From: Planctomycetaceae bacterium
Lineage (GTDB): Bacteria; Planctomycetota; Phycisphaerae; SM23-33
Assembly: GCA_021371965.1 (NCBI GenBank)
Contig: JAJFVE010000140.1
Span: 1-33,189, forward strand
DNA: 33,189 nucleotides
Reading direction: 5' to 3'
Below the pieces are notes generated by a model. The model was not told the origin of the DNA and did not search any database. It worked only from the letters and a program-made list of their open reading frames with translations. Shown here one piece after another: positions 16,543-24,184 of the stretch (position 1 is its first letter; each line of letters begins with the position of its first letter). Both the position numbers and the translations under genes were made by a program.

Positions 16543-17397
16543 CCCTTCCGTCACCGTCACGGCCTGGCCCATCAGCATTACGCGCGGCCCCGATACGCGC
16601 AGGCGCACCACGCCGCCGCGGGCCGAGGCCTGGTAGCCGGTCAACTCGCTCTTGCCCAGGCGCCCCTGCCAGTACGGGCCCAGGCAGCAGTGCGCCGAGC
16701 CGGTCACCGGATCCTCGTTCACGCCCACGGCCGGGCAGAAGAACCGCGAGACGAAATCGAAGCGCCGGTCGTCGCAAGTGCACGTGACGATGACGCCGCG
16801 CGTCTCTACTGGCAGCAGCATGGCCCAGTTCGGCGCCAGCGCCCGCAAGGCCGCCTCGCTGGAAAGCTCGATGATGTAATCAAAGCGGTTGCGGCCGACA
16901 AACGTGACCTGTTTTGTGGCATGGGCGTCCCCCAGGGACAGGTCCCTCATGGACAGGTCTCGTCCACGCATCTTCCCTTGGCCCCCCGCAATCCCCAGCG
17001 CCGCGAGCATGCCTGCCGCGGGCGGGGCTTCATGGGCCGCCTCGGCAGGAAAGTCCATCTCGATCCACCCGTCGCGCCGGTGCATCGTCAGCAGCCCGCT
17101 GGCCGTGTGGAAACGGATTGCCTCGCCCGCGCCCGCGCGGTCCTGTTCATACAGCACGTGCGCCGACGCCAGCGTCGCGTGGCCGCACAACTCCACCTCG
17201 CACGCCGGCGTAAACCATCGCAACGAGTAGCCCTCGCCGCGCGGGGCCACGAACGCGGTTTCGGAGAGATTCATCTCGGCCGCCACGCGCTGCATCCATG
17301 CCGCTTCGGCGGGCTCGTTCAACAAGCAGACGGCCGCGGGGTTTCCGGCGAAGGGTTTGTCGGTGAAAGCGTCAACGTGGAAAATCGGAATGGTCAT
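16525..17397 (-). CDS. PhzF family isomerase/epimerase-like protein
   Basis: A 290-residue protein of the PhzF/YddE fold, two similar halves related to diaminopimelate epimerase. Family marks are PIFHVDAFTDKPFAGNPAAV at the N-terminus, MNLSETAFV with the catalytic Glu, FTPACEVELCGHATLASAH, and DPVTGSAHCCLGPYW in the second half. Substrates of non-phenazine members are mostly unknown. The start is ATG 17397; an ATG two codons upstream is possible, and neither has a strong ribosome site. Residues about 145-162 (around RGRDLSMRDLSLGDAHATKQ) look like an extra segment before VGRNRFDY and are encoded by a hairpin repeat also found in the PQQ gene. The final residues TIADF and the stop come from another repeat. 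Confidence 0.88.
   Translation of the reverse strand: MTIPIFHVDAFTDKPFAGNPAAVCLLNEPAEAAWMQRVAAEMNLSETAFVAPRGEGYSLRWFTPACEVELCGHATLASAHVLYEQDRAGAGEAIRFHTASGLLTMHRRDGWIEMDFPAEAAHEAPPAAGMLAALGIAGGQGKMRGRDLSMRDLSLGDAHATKQVTFVGRNRFDYIIELSSEAALRALAPNWAMLLPVETRGVIVTCTCDDRRFDFVSRFFCPAVGVNEDPVTGSAHCCLGPYWQGRLGKSELTGYQASARGGVVRLRVSGPRVMLMGQAVTVTEGTIADF
16912..16965. repeat. TTTTGTGGCATGGGCG repeat inside phzF
   Basis: It starts with the same 16 bases as 4013-4028, followed by GTCCC-CCA-GGGAC and GTCC-CTCAT-GGAC hairpins. It encodes about residues 145-162, a segment that looks inserted relative to the family. Confidence 0.7.
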
Positions 17398-17457
17398 GTC
17401 CATCAGGATACACCAGGCATGTCCCCATATCAAAATGGCGCCTTCAAAATGTCTCGT

Positions 17458-18258
17458 TTAGCGACGTTTTCGCAGCAGCGTCGCCACCGCGCCGACGGTC
17501 AGCAGGATCATCGTGCAGGGCTCGGGGATGACCTGTTTGTCTTTGCTGATGATCAACTTGCCGCCGGCGGCGATGAGGGCGTCCCATTGAAATGCCCACG
17601 CCAGGTCATCCGGTCCGGTGGGGCCCGTGGTATCCGACAGCGTTGTCGGCAGGGCGTCTTCCAGGGCGGCCTGCGTCAGTGGGGCGGTGCCGGCCTGGTA
17701 GTGGCTGGGTCTGGGGGTTACGACCGTTTCGGCGACGCGGCAGGAATCCATCGCCTGCGTTGCCGTGTTGCCCCCGGTGATCACGAGCGATTTGTTGATA
17801 ACCGAATTGTTCAGATTGAGATCGACGTATTGGAAGAAGTGCGTGGTCAAGGGCGAACTACTGATATTGCTGATGGCGATGCTTTCAATAATGTCGCTGG
17901 TGCCGCTGCCGGCCGCGCCGCCCCTGAGGATGAACGTCAACTCGATCATCACCTGCGGCGAGGTATAACACAGATAGAGAGTTTCAGCAAAGCCGTCGAA
18001 ATTGGTGTCCGTCAGGCCGCCGATATAGGGCAGAGTGCTGACGTTAGACTCCGGGCCGATGTCTGCGAGGCGCAGCCAGAACCACTGCCGGCCAAGCTGG
18101 TCAACGCCATCGACCGTCCAGTCGCACATGCCCGCTCCGGCGGCATCGACGACGGCCGTGGCGTTGCCGTCGGCCAGAGTGAATACGGCCCCGTTGGCGC
18201 AGAGCGCAGTGCCGCTAAGGCACATAATCACTGCGACAAGGGATGCCCGTCGACTCAC
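17458..18258 (-). CDS. PEP-CTERM sorting-domain protein (paralogue A)
   Basis: A 266-residue exported protein. The N-terminal signal is SLVAVIMCLSGTALCANGAV, and the C-terminal sorting signal is IPEP, then a hydrophobic helix (MILLTVGAVATLL) and the basic end RKRR. Exosortase normally recognises this signal, cleaves it and passes the protein to the envelope or matrix; no exosortase gene is in the window. The start is GTG 18258, with GGAGGT five bases upstream. The whole sequence is clearly paralogous to 18849-19685 (shared QWFW, LTDTNFDG, ETLYL, GGAAGSGTSDI, HFFQYVD, AETVVTPRPS). The function of the body is unknown. It is the last of four same-strand PEP-CTERM genes. Confidence 0.85.
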   Translation of the reverse strand: MSRRASLVAVIMCLSGTALCANGAVFTLADGNATAVVDAAGAGMCDWTVDGVDQLGRQWFWLRLADIGPESNVSTLPYIGGLTDTNFDGFAETLYLCYTSPQVMIELTFILRGGAAGSGTSDIIESIAISNISSSPLTTHFFQYVDLNLNNSVINKSLVITGGNTATQAMDSCRVAETVVTPRPSHYQAGTAPLTQAALEDALPTTLSDTTGPTGPDDLAWAFQWDALIAAGGKLIISKDKQVIPEPCTMILLTVGAVATLLRKRR

Positions 18259-18305
18259 GTCAACCTCCGTCTGTCATCCTGACAGAATGAATTGCCTGCA
18301 CACAA

Positions 18306-18324
18306 AGCCCGGCATCACCGGGCT
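18306..18324 (-). terminator. Hairpin before paralogue A, possible terminator or attenuator
   Basis: AGCCCGG-TGATG-CCGGGCT on the minus strand is a 7-bp stem followed by TTGTGTG. It lies 48 bases before the GTG of the PEP-CTERM gene and far behind the previous gene's stop. It could terminate read-through or regulate the gene; the U-tract is poor. Confidence 0.35.
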
Positions 18325-18484
18325 GCAGACGTGTCCTCGTTTCGTTGCGACCGAAACCCTCACTGGGTCAACTGACAGGCAAAATCATAGCGGCAAACAC
18401 CGAATCTGTCAAGGCTAAAACTCAGGGTGCAGACTCGGGGTGCGACCGAACTTTCTGGCAGCAGGTAACAGCAACGACTTTGCG

Positions 18485-18800
18485 ACAGAGAGCAGAGGAT
18501 TTTGCATGATTGCCCCAGGAATGGCGAATCCTTGGCACGCGGGCCGAAGGCCTGCAATTCGTCAGCCTAGGGCGCAGTCGAGAGCGAAGCGAGGGACGCA
18601 GCCCTGGGTCAGGTCGCCCCCACGGTCCAAGCCCTGAAAGGGCGGCACACGATGATATTTCGCCCTTTCAGGGCTCAAAACATGTTGGGGCAATGATGAC
18701 CCAGGGCGGCGCTGCGCTTTGCCCTGGGCTGACGAACATTCGTCCTTCGGACGAAAGAGGGATCTCGCGGCGGGATTATGCAAAATCCTCTGTGCTCTGT
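18485..18800. repeat. 316-bp nested palindrome (MITE-like foldback element)
   Basis: Outer inverted ends of about 26 bp (from ACAGAGAGCAGAGGATTTTG at 18485; partner around 18773-18800) enclose a second inverted pair (GCAGCCCTGGGTCA at 18598-18611 with TGACCCAGGGCGGC at 18697-18710). These enclose a third pair, GCCCTGAAAGGGCG (18631-18644) with CGCCCTTTCAGGGC (18661-18674). All three share nearly the same centre. A small hairpin TTCGTCC-TTC-GGACGAA lies near 18740. No gene is inside. It occupies more than half of the 590-bp spacer between the two PEP-CTERM paralogues. Confidence 0.75.
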
Positions 18801-18848
18801 GGCGAGGTGCGTTTGGCCCGCTTGTAGCATGGCTTGCGATCTTGCCAG

Positions 18849-19685
18849 TCACACCCTGGACTGCCAGGCTCCTGACGATCGACGGCGGCGACGGATCACG
18901 AGGGTCGCCGCGCCGGTCAACAGCAGGCCCAGCGACGCCGGCTCGGGAATAAGCTGCTTGTCCTTGCTGATGAAGTACGTGCCCCTCTTGGGGATCACCA
19001 CGTCCCATTGGTACGCCCAGGCCAGATCTCCGGGCCCGACGGACCCTGTCGCGCCGGAAAGGGTCGTCGCTGCCGCGTCCTCCAGGCTATCGAGAACGGC
19101 CGCCGTCAGATCCGCCTGGCAGAGGCTCGGGCGGGGGGTCACGACGGTTTCGGCGACCCAGCTGCCGCCGAGGGTCTGAATGGCCGTGTTGCCACTGACA
19201 ACCTTCAGAGAGTCATTGACGCTCGACGCATTGAGGTTGATGTCGACGTACTGGAAGAAGTGCATGCTCAACGGCGCGCCGCTGGTATTGGTGATGCCGA
19301 TGACTTCAGCGATATCGCTGGTTCCGCTGCCCGCCGCCCCGCCGGTCAGAAGGAACGTCAGCTCGACCTTGACCTGGGTCGAGGCATATCGCAGATAAAG
19401 CGTTTCCGCCGAGCCGTCGAAATTGGTGTCTGTCAGCCCGCCGCCGGTGAAGGGCAGGGCACTGACGCTCGACTCCGGGCCGCTGTCTCCGATGCGGTAC
19501 CAGAACCACTGCATCGCCAGGTGATCGACGCCGTCCACCTTCCACTCGTACATCCCCGTCCCCCCGGTGGCGTCGACGGTGGCGGTCGAGTTGGCGTCGG
19601 CCATGGTGAAGATTGCGGCTTGGCCGGGCACGGCCAGCCCCCCCAGCCCGGCCAGCAGGATGATTGATGTCAGCAGGCGGTTCAT
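18849..19685 (-). CDS. PEP-CTERM sorting-domain protein (paralogue B)
   Basis: A 278-residue exported protein, tandem paralogue of 17458-18258. The signal peptide is LLTSIILLAGLGGLAVPGQA. The body shares long blocks with paralogue A (GLTDTNFDG, GGAAGSGTSDI, HFFQYVDINLN, AETVVTPRPS). The C-terminal signal IPEP, hydrophobic helix and RRRRR is followed by an unusual tail (SSGAWQSRV). The start ATG 19685 has GGAGGT six bases upstream and overlaps the stop of the preceding PEP-CTERM gene in an ATGA arrangement, so translation is probably coupled. Function is unknown, but it is likely a surface or matrix protein. Confidence 0.85.
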   Translation of the reverse strand: MNRLLTSIILLAGLGGLAVPGQAAIFTMADANSTATVDATGGTGMYEWKVDGVDHLAMQWFWYRIGDSGPESSVSALPFTGGGLTDTNFDGSAETLYLRYASTQVKVELTFLLTGGAAGSGTSDIAEVIGITNTSGAPLSMHFFQYVDINLNASSVNDSLKVVSGNTAIQTLGGSWVAETVVTPRPSLCQADLTAAVLDSLEDAAATTLSGATGSVGPGDLAWAYQWDVVIPKRGTYFISKDKQLIPEPASLGLLLTGAATLVIRRRRRSSGAWQSRV

Positions 19686-20452
19686 TCGGCACCTCCGATT
19701 CGACGGCGACGGATCACCACCGCCAGGCTGCACGCGGCCAGCAGGCTCATGGTGGCCGGTTCAGGAACGGTCACGAACGCGGCGTCGGAGCCGAACTCGG
19801 CCACGAGGCCCTGGCCGTCGTTGAGGAAGCCCAGGCCCGTCAGATCGCCCGACAGCGTCAGGTCGAAGTTGATGCAGTCGGCCACGGCGCCCAATCCCCC
19901 CAGACTTACCAGCGCGGGCGAGGTCACAATGCCGCCTTCCGGGCCGTCCAGATTTGTCGGCCCGTCCAGGTTGACGTTGCTGAACCGTGTTTCGGTATGG
20001 GCTCGCATTGCCGAAATCACGTTAGTCAGCAGGGGGGAACTTCCGCTGCCGCTGTTGCCCAATCCCCATTCGCCGCTGACAACCGCCCCGCCGGTCAACT
20101 GCACGGGGATACCGTCAAAGCTCACGCTCTGGCTTCCGGAGGCGATGGTGGCTGTCCCACCGGTGATCGCCACGCCGCCCAGATCGAACGAAAGGCTCGT
20201 CAGGATCTGATCGGCGCTACCGAACCAGCCGGGGACCGATGTCGAGGTGTTACGCAGCGAAATCTTCAGCAAATTCGGTGTGGCATCGTCCCAGACAAAC
20301 ACTGCCTGGGCCGACAGCCCCGCGACCGCCATGCCGTCGTCGGTTGACTTATTCAGAGTGTAGGTCTCGCTGATGACAGAAGCATTCAGTACCGAAGCGG
20401 TCAGAAGCACCATCGTGATTCCCATCAGGCTGTTGATCTTGTTCGTCTTCAC
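19682..20452 (-). CDS. PEP-CTERM sorting-domain protein (third)
   Basis: A 256-residue exported protein with signal segment SLMGITMVLLTASVLNASV and C-terminal VPEP, hydrophobic helix and RRRR. The start is GTG 20452, with GGAGG nine bases upstream; an open frame continues to 20584 but has no ribosome site. The body is rich in Gly, Ser and Thr, beta-type, with cohesin- or lectin-like character at best (ISETYTLNKSTDDGMAVAG, then a VFVWDD stretch); I do not recognise the fold. Its stop overlaps the start of paralogue B. Its 5' leader (20453-20519) is nearly identical to that of the fourth PEP-CTERM gene, although the proteins are unrelated. Confidence 0.82.
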   Translation of the reverse strand: MKTNKINSLMGITMVLLTASVLNASVISETYTLNKSTDDGMAVAGLSAQAVFVWDDATPNLLKISLRNTSTSVPGWFGSADQILTSLSFDLGGVAITGGTATIASGSQSVSFDGIPVQLTGGAVVSGEWGLGNSGSGSSPLLTNVISAMRAHTETRFSNVNLDGPTNLDGPEGGIVTSPALVSLGGLGAVADCINFDLTLSGDLTGLGFLNDGQGLVAEFGSDAAFVTVPEPATMSLLAACSLAVVIRRRRIGGAE

Positions 20453-20519
20453 GGTTCTTGCCTCCAGGGGCAATGGGCTCGATTCCCTCCTCGCCGGCCG
20501 CGAGCCTCGGACGGCGACA
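20453..20519 (-). promoter_or_regulatory. Conserved 5' leader, copy A
   Basis: About 66 bases directly before the GTG of the third PEP-CTERM gene, around 90 percent identical to 21213-21277. Read in the gene's direction it contains CTCGC-GGCCG-GCGAG, an alternative pairing GGCTCG with CGAGCC, and TTGCC-CCTGGA-GGCAA, which would hide the Shine-Dalgarno. These features suggest RNA-level control. Confidence 0.55.
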
Positions 20520-20576
20520 CAAACTCGTGTTTGCTTCCAGAAGGGCAAGCTGCGGTTCAAACGGATGGCACAAATC

Positions 20577-21212
20577 TCAGGCAACGTGGTGTCGGTTCAG
20601 CCGACGCATGAAGACTCCCAGGGAGCCCAGAAGCAGCATGCTGATCGTCGCCGGCTCGGGGATGCGACCCTGGATCAGGATGTCCTGCTTGTCGACGCTG
20701 TCGAGCACGATGGGCCACACCGACGGACTGTAGCTGGCGGGAATGCTTGCCAGCAGGTTGTTGGCCGCCGTCGCGACCGAGGCGTTGTTGGTGATGAAGA
20801 AGTGGCCGCTGGTCACGTTGAAGACCGAGCCGGTCTCGTTGATCACTTCCCACAGGGCCGTCTGCAGGGCGGCGGCGTCCACGGCCGTGGCCACGGCGGG
20901 AGCGTACGTATTGAACAGGTAGGCGACCATCCAGCCGTTGGTCAGCGTCGACGCGCTGCGCTCGGTCACCTCGGTGGTCGCGGAATAGTGGTCGAGATCC
21001 ACGCAGTAGCCCAGCAGATCCTCGCCCAGGTAGTTGATCTTCATCTGCCCGGCGGCCACGGTCTGTCCGTTGGCCAGCGTCCCGGTGCAGTTGATCTTGA
21101 ACTGTGCGCTTAGCGCCTCGCCGCTGTACGTCATCACCGCGGCCGAAGCCTGCATCCCAATCAGAGAAATCACGGCAGCACAAACCACAGCATGAGTCGT
21201 GGAAATCTTCAT
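20577..21212 (-). CDS. PEP-CTERM sorting-domain protein with thioester-like motif
   Basis: A 211-residue exported protein: signal segment AVVCAAVISLIGMQASAA, then a compact domain, then IPEP, helix and RRLNRHH. The domain contains GYCVDLDHY (Cys70) and ALQTALWEVINE (Gln117). The YC-D and Q-A-W pair resembles the Cys-Gln thioester (TED/TQXA) domains of Gram-positive surface adhesins, which bind host or surface amines covalently. This is a motif resemblance only. The start ATG 21212 has GGAGG at a good distance; the upstream open frame is not supported. It is probably the first gene of the PEP-CTERM run. Confidence 0.8.
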   Translation of the reverse strand: MKISTTHAVVCAAVISLIGMQASAAVMTYSGEALSAQFKINCTGTLANGQTVAAGQMKINYLGEDLLGYCVDLDHYSATTEVTERSASTLTNGWMVAYLFNTYAPAVATAVDAAALQTALWEVINETGSVFNVTSGHFFITNNASVATAANNLLASIPASYSPSVWPIVLDSVDKQDILIQGRIPEPATISMLLLGSLGVFMRRLNRHHVA

Positions 21213-21277
21213 TCTTGCCTCCTGGGGCAATGTGGCTCGATCCCTCCTCGCCGGCCGCGAGCCTCGGACGGCGACAC
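21213..21277 (-). promoter_or_regulatory. Conserved 5' leader, copy B
   Basis: Immediately upstream of the fourth PEP-CTERM gene. Same elements as copy A at 20453-20519: the CTCGC/GCGAG hairpin, the competing GGCTCG/CGAGCC pairing, and the SD-masking TTGCC/GGCAA hairpin, whose loop reads CCAGGA instead of CCTGGA. Conservation stops a few bases above GTGTCGCC. Confidence 0.55.
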
Positions 21278-22109
21278 TACCTCTCGGTTCTGATGACGCC
21301 GCACCACGGCGGCGCCCCTCGCACATCTCCCTCACGATCCCTGGCCGCTCATGCGGCCTACCGAAACCTCCTCCTCCAGACAGCAGTGCTTTCCTTCCTT
21401 CCAACGCCGCCGCGCACTGATCTTCCTCAGACGGCGCCCCGCCACAGATCACAGCGATACGCTCAAGGCCGGCGCCGGCCGCACCGACACCGCAGCTGCA
21501 GCCGGACCGATCCCGCAACTCCCCCCGCCCCCGCGCCGGCCCCATGCCGACGCCACCGCCCTCGGCGCCCCTGGCGCCCAAGGCCCGCCAAGCCGCCCGG
21601 GAACGTGGCCTGGGCGCCTGGAGGCTGATCCGGATACAAACGCCGACGCACCTGGCAAGGCGGTCCAAGCCGCAAAGGGCCGGGCCGCACCGAACGGCCC
21701 TATGGACCGCGCCGCCAAGGCGCCGGCAAACCGCATCGGCCGTGCCGGCGAGCCTGGCGCCGGCGCACAACGGACCGCCCGCACTGGCGAGCGAACCGCA
21801 GCACGCACAGGGCCAGACCCGCACAGCCGTCAGGCGCCCATGCCGCGTTCCCAGAAGGCCTCGCGTCGCTCAACTTCCGCTCCTCGAAGCCATCTGAGGC
21901 AACCATACGATCCACTTTGGCGCAGGCAAATTCGGTTGATGAAAAAATGACGGGAGAGTCTTACCAGAGAACGGGAGGACGCGGAGATGAATGGTGAGGA
22001 AACAAACTACAAGCGGCAGGTCGGTCGCAACATCGCGTCGGTGAAACCGCTTTCCGCCTCTGCGAGGCGTCAAGAGCGTGTCGAACCTCACCGGCAGATG
22101 GAACCCGTT
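21278..22109. other. Gene-free stretch between PEP-CTERM genes and cstA, GC-rich and unexplained
   Basis: About 830 bp with no gene I can support. 21444-21890 is extremely C-rich on the plus strand and contains many GGCGCC-type palindromes. It is open in several frames on both strands, and the translations are Pro/Arg/Ala-rich with no domain or ribosome site. 21963-22005 looks like a degenerate copy of the AGAG-unit repeat. 22055-22069 is a hairpin, CGCCTC-TGC-GAGGCG, 40 bp past the cstA stop, and may end the cstA transcript. Confidence 0.5.
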
Positions 22110-24122
22110 TCAGGCTCCGATGACTTCTTCGGCGCTGCGATCCACGGTCTTGGTGCCGATGAATCTGGCGGCCGCGGCGGCGCCGGCGGCGAAGAGGTAG
22201 GCGGCCAGGGCCATGAGCACCATGTCGGCGATGAGCAGCGTCAGATTCTTCATGGGGTTCCTGATGTAGTTCATCAACAGCAGCACCATGCTGGCGGCTG
22301 TGGTCACCAGCATGAGCACGGCCGGCACGAAGGCGTACCATGTTCGGCGCTTGCGCTGCAGCAGCCACAGGGCGGCCATCGACAGGACCATCGCGGCCAG
22401 CAACTGGTTGGCTGCGCCGAAGATGCTCCAGAGGGCCTTAGCCCCGCCAGTCAGCGCGAACAGCAGCATTAACGCCACCGCCAGCGCCGAGTTGACCCAG
22501 TAGTGCCTCAGCACGAGGAAGAAACTGCGCAGCGCACCGGCGGCCACCTTGGGCGCTCGCGCGGGCGCTGAGCCCGTGGCTTCGGGCGTGGCGGGTATTC
22601 CGCCCGAGCCGGCGGGGCCGGATTCACCCTCGGGCCAATCCTGCCGCTCGGCGGCGCCTACCGGCAGGGCGAACACGTCGTAGTGGCCGAACAGCGCCCG
22701 CCAGACTTCCTCGATCAGGTACCGCATGAGGCGCACGGCCGTGTCCAGCGTCGTTACCAGGAATCCTTCCAGCAGCACCATGCCCGCCAGCGCCCCGGCC
22801 ACGACCGGAACGCCCAGCGCCATGTTGGCGGCCGTGCCGACAGCCATCGCGAAGACGACGACGGGATTGCTCTCAGCCTTGATTGCGCTGGTGATTTTGG
22901 GATAGATGTCGGCAATGTAGGGCTTCATGTCCATGCCGACGATGCACACGGCGATGACGCACACGGCCAGAAAGGTTTCCAGCAACATCGCGTGGTAGCC
23001 GATCTGGCGGACGGCCTTTTCGCTGGTGAGCTGCTTGCAGGTGGTTCCGCCGGCGCAGAGGCTATGGAATCCGCTGACGGCCCCGCAGGCGATGGTAATG
23101 AACAGCATCGGCCAGATGGGCAGGCCGGAGACGGCCTCGCCCTGACTGATGGAGAGGGGCGCCACGGCGCGCGTGATATTGACAGGTGCGGCCATGCGGT
23201 CATGCTTGGCGGCGAAGACCTCGTCGCCGCCGCTGAGGTGCAGCCCGCCCACCGCCGCCACGGCCAGCACCACGATCAGCATGGCCATGCCCACGTAGAG
23301 AATGTGCACGTTGATGAAGTCGCGGCTTTGCAGGAAGATCCACACCGGCACGCCGGCCGCGACCAGCACGTACGCGGCCAGCAGCAGTTTCCAGACCAGC
23401 GGGTCCAGATTGACCGGCCAGTACAGCCCCGCCATGATCGAGACGGCGCAGATTGCGACGGCCAGGACGCTGCACTTCCAGACCTTGACCTTGCGCTTGA
23501 TGTACAGCCAGCCCACCAGCGGACCAAAGAGCGTGATCACGATCACGCTGGTCGAGGCGATCCCGCCGATGACGATCGACGGCTGGCCTTGCGGACTGGT
23601 CATCTGGCGAAAGAGCGAGGAACTCGTGATCCCGAGGCGCGCCATGTCGACCGTGCTGGTCAACGCCGCGGCCGAGAGGTTCAGGAACATCGCCGTCACC
23701 AGCGAGAGCATGAGGATCAGGCACAGCACGAAGCCGACGAACGGGCCTGGCCCGAGCATGCGACGGGCGATCCCGGCCATCGATTCGCCGCGCGTGCGGG
23801 TGGACATGAACGTGGCGAGGTAGTCGTGCACCGCGCCGAAAAAGATGCCGCCCACCAGCACCCACAGCAGGGCGGGAACCCAGCCGTAGACGATGGCCAG
23901 CACCGGCCCGACGATCGGCCCGGCCCCGGCGATGGAGGCGAAGTGATGCGCGAAGACCACCGGCGTGGGCGTCGGGACGTAATCCTGGCCATCAGCGTGC
24001 AGCCTCGCCGGCGTGAGGCGGTTTACATCCTCGCCCACCATCCGCGCCAGAAACCGCGAGTAGAACCGCCCCGCCAGCAGCAGGGCCGCCCCCGACAAAA
24101 CCAGGATCCACAACACGGTCAT
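22110..24122 (-). CDS. cstA: Carbon starvation protein CstA family transporter
   Basis: A 670-residue integral membrane protein of normal CstA length with many hydrophobic helices. Near the N-terminus is the family hallmark FAHHFASIAGAGPIVGPVLA, then WVPALLWVLVGGIFFGAVHD. Later come FHSLCAGGTTCKQL and ALTGGAKALWSIFGAANQLL. CstA and BtsT carry peptides or pyruvate, often induced by starvation. The start ATG 24122 has GGAGAAG eight bases upstream; the frame is open further up, but that part is the spoA-like gene's antisense-frame shadow. A Gly/Pro/Glu-rich cytoplasmic loop (around EGESGPAGSGGIPATPEATG, encoded near 22556-22630) is GC-biased and may be a repeat insertion. The spacer to the upstream SpoA gene is only 62 bp and almost all hairpin. 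Confidence 0.92.
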   Translation of the reverse strand: MTVLWILVLSGAALLLAGRFYSRFLARMVGEDVNRLTPARLHADGQDYVPTPTPVVFAHHFASIAGAGPIVGPVLAIVYGWVPALLWVLVGGIFFGAVHDYLATFMSTRTRGESMAGIARRMLGPGPFVGFVLCLILMLSLVTAMFLNLSAAALTSTVDMARLGITSSSLFRQMTSPQGQPSIVIGGIASTSVIVITLFGPLVGWLYIKRKVKVWKCSVLAVAICAVSIMAGLYWPVNLDPLVWKLLLAAYVLVAAGVPVWIFLQSRDFINVHILYVGMAMLIVVLAVAAVGGLHLSGGDEVFAAKHDRMAAPVNITRAVAPLSISQGEAVSGLPIWPMLFITIACGAVSGFHSLCAGGTTCKQLTSEKAVRQIGYHAMLLETFLAVCVIAVCIVGMDMKPYIADIYPKITSAIKAESNPVVVFAMAVGTAANMALGVPVVAGALAGMVLLEGFLVTTLDTAVRLMRYLIEEVWRALFGHYDVFALPVGAAERQDWPEGESGPAGSGGIPATPEATGSAPARAPKVAAGALRSFFLVLRHYWVNSALAVALMLLFALTGGAKALWSIFGAANQLLAAMVLSMAALWLLQRKRRTWYAFVPAVLMLVTTAASMVLLLMNYIRNPMKNLTLLIADMVLMALAAYLFAAGAAAAARFIGTKTVDRSAEEVIGA

Positions 24123-24140
24123 CGCTCTTCTCCATACGGT

Positions 24141-24184
24141 AGCCTTCCAGCCTGTGTCTCCACAGCCTGGAAAGGCTGTGCCAC
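24141..24184. repeat. CACAGCCTGGAAAGGCTGTG hairpin repeat after the SpoA gene
   Basis: AGCCTTCCAGCCTGTG pairs with CACAGCCTGGAAAGGCT, and GTGGCACAGCC begins the very base after the SpoA stop codon. The element fills most of the 62-bp gap to cstA. Relatives lie at 24977-25000 and inside the PQQ gene (3812-3831). Confidence 0.75.

Noticed and set aside
20453..20519. Known riboswitch (c-di-GMP, SAM, cobalamin) for the PEP-CTERM leader
   Set aside because: None of the conserved core motifs of these classes could be found.
21213..21824. N-terminal extension of the fourth PEP-CTERM frame
   Set aside because: It covers the conserved leader and the C-rich region. ATG 21212 has GGAGG and begins a signal peptide.
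21351..21950. Plus-strand frame of about 200 codons rich in Pro, Arg and Ala
   Set aside because: No recognisable domain or ribosome site, and frames on the other strand are equally open.
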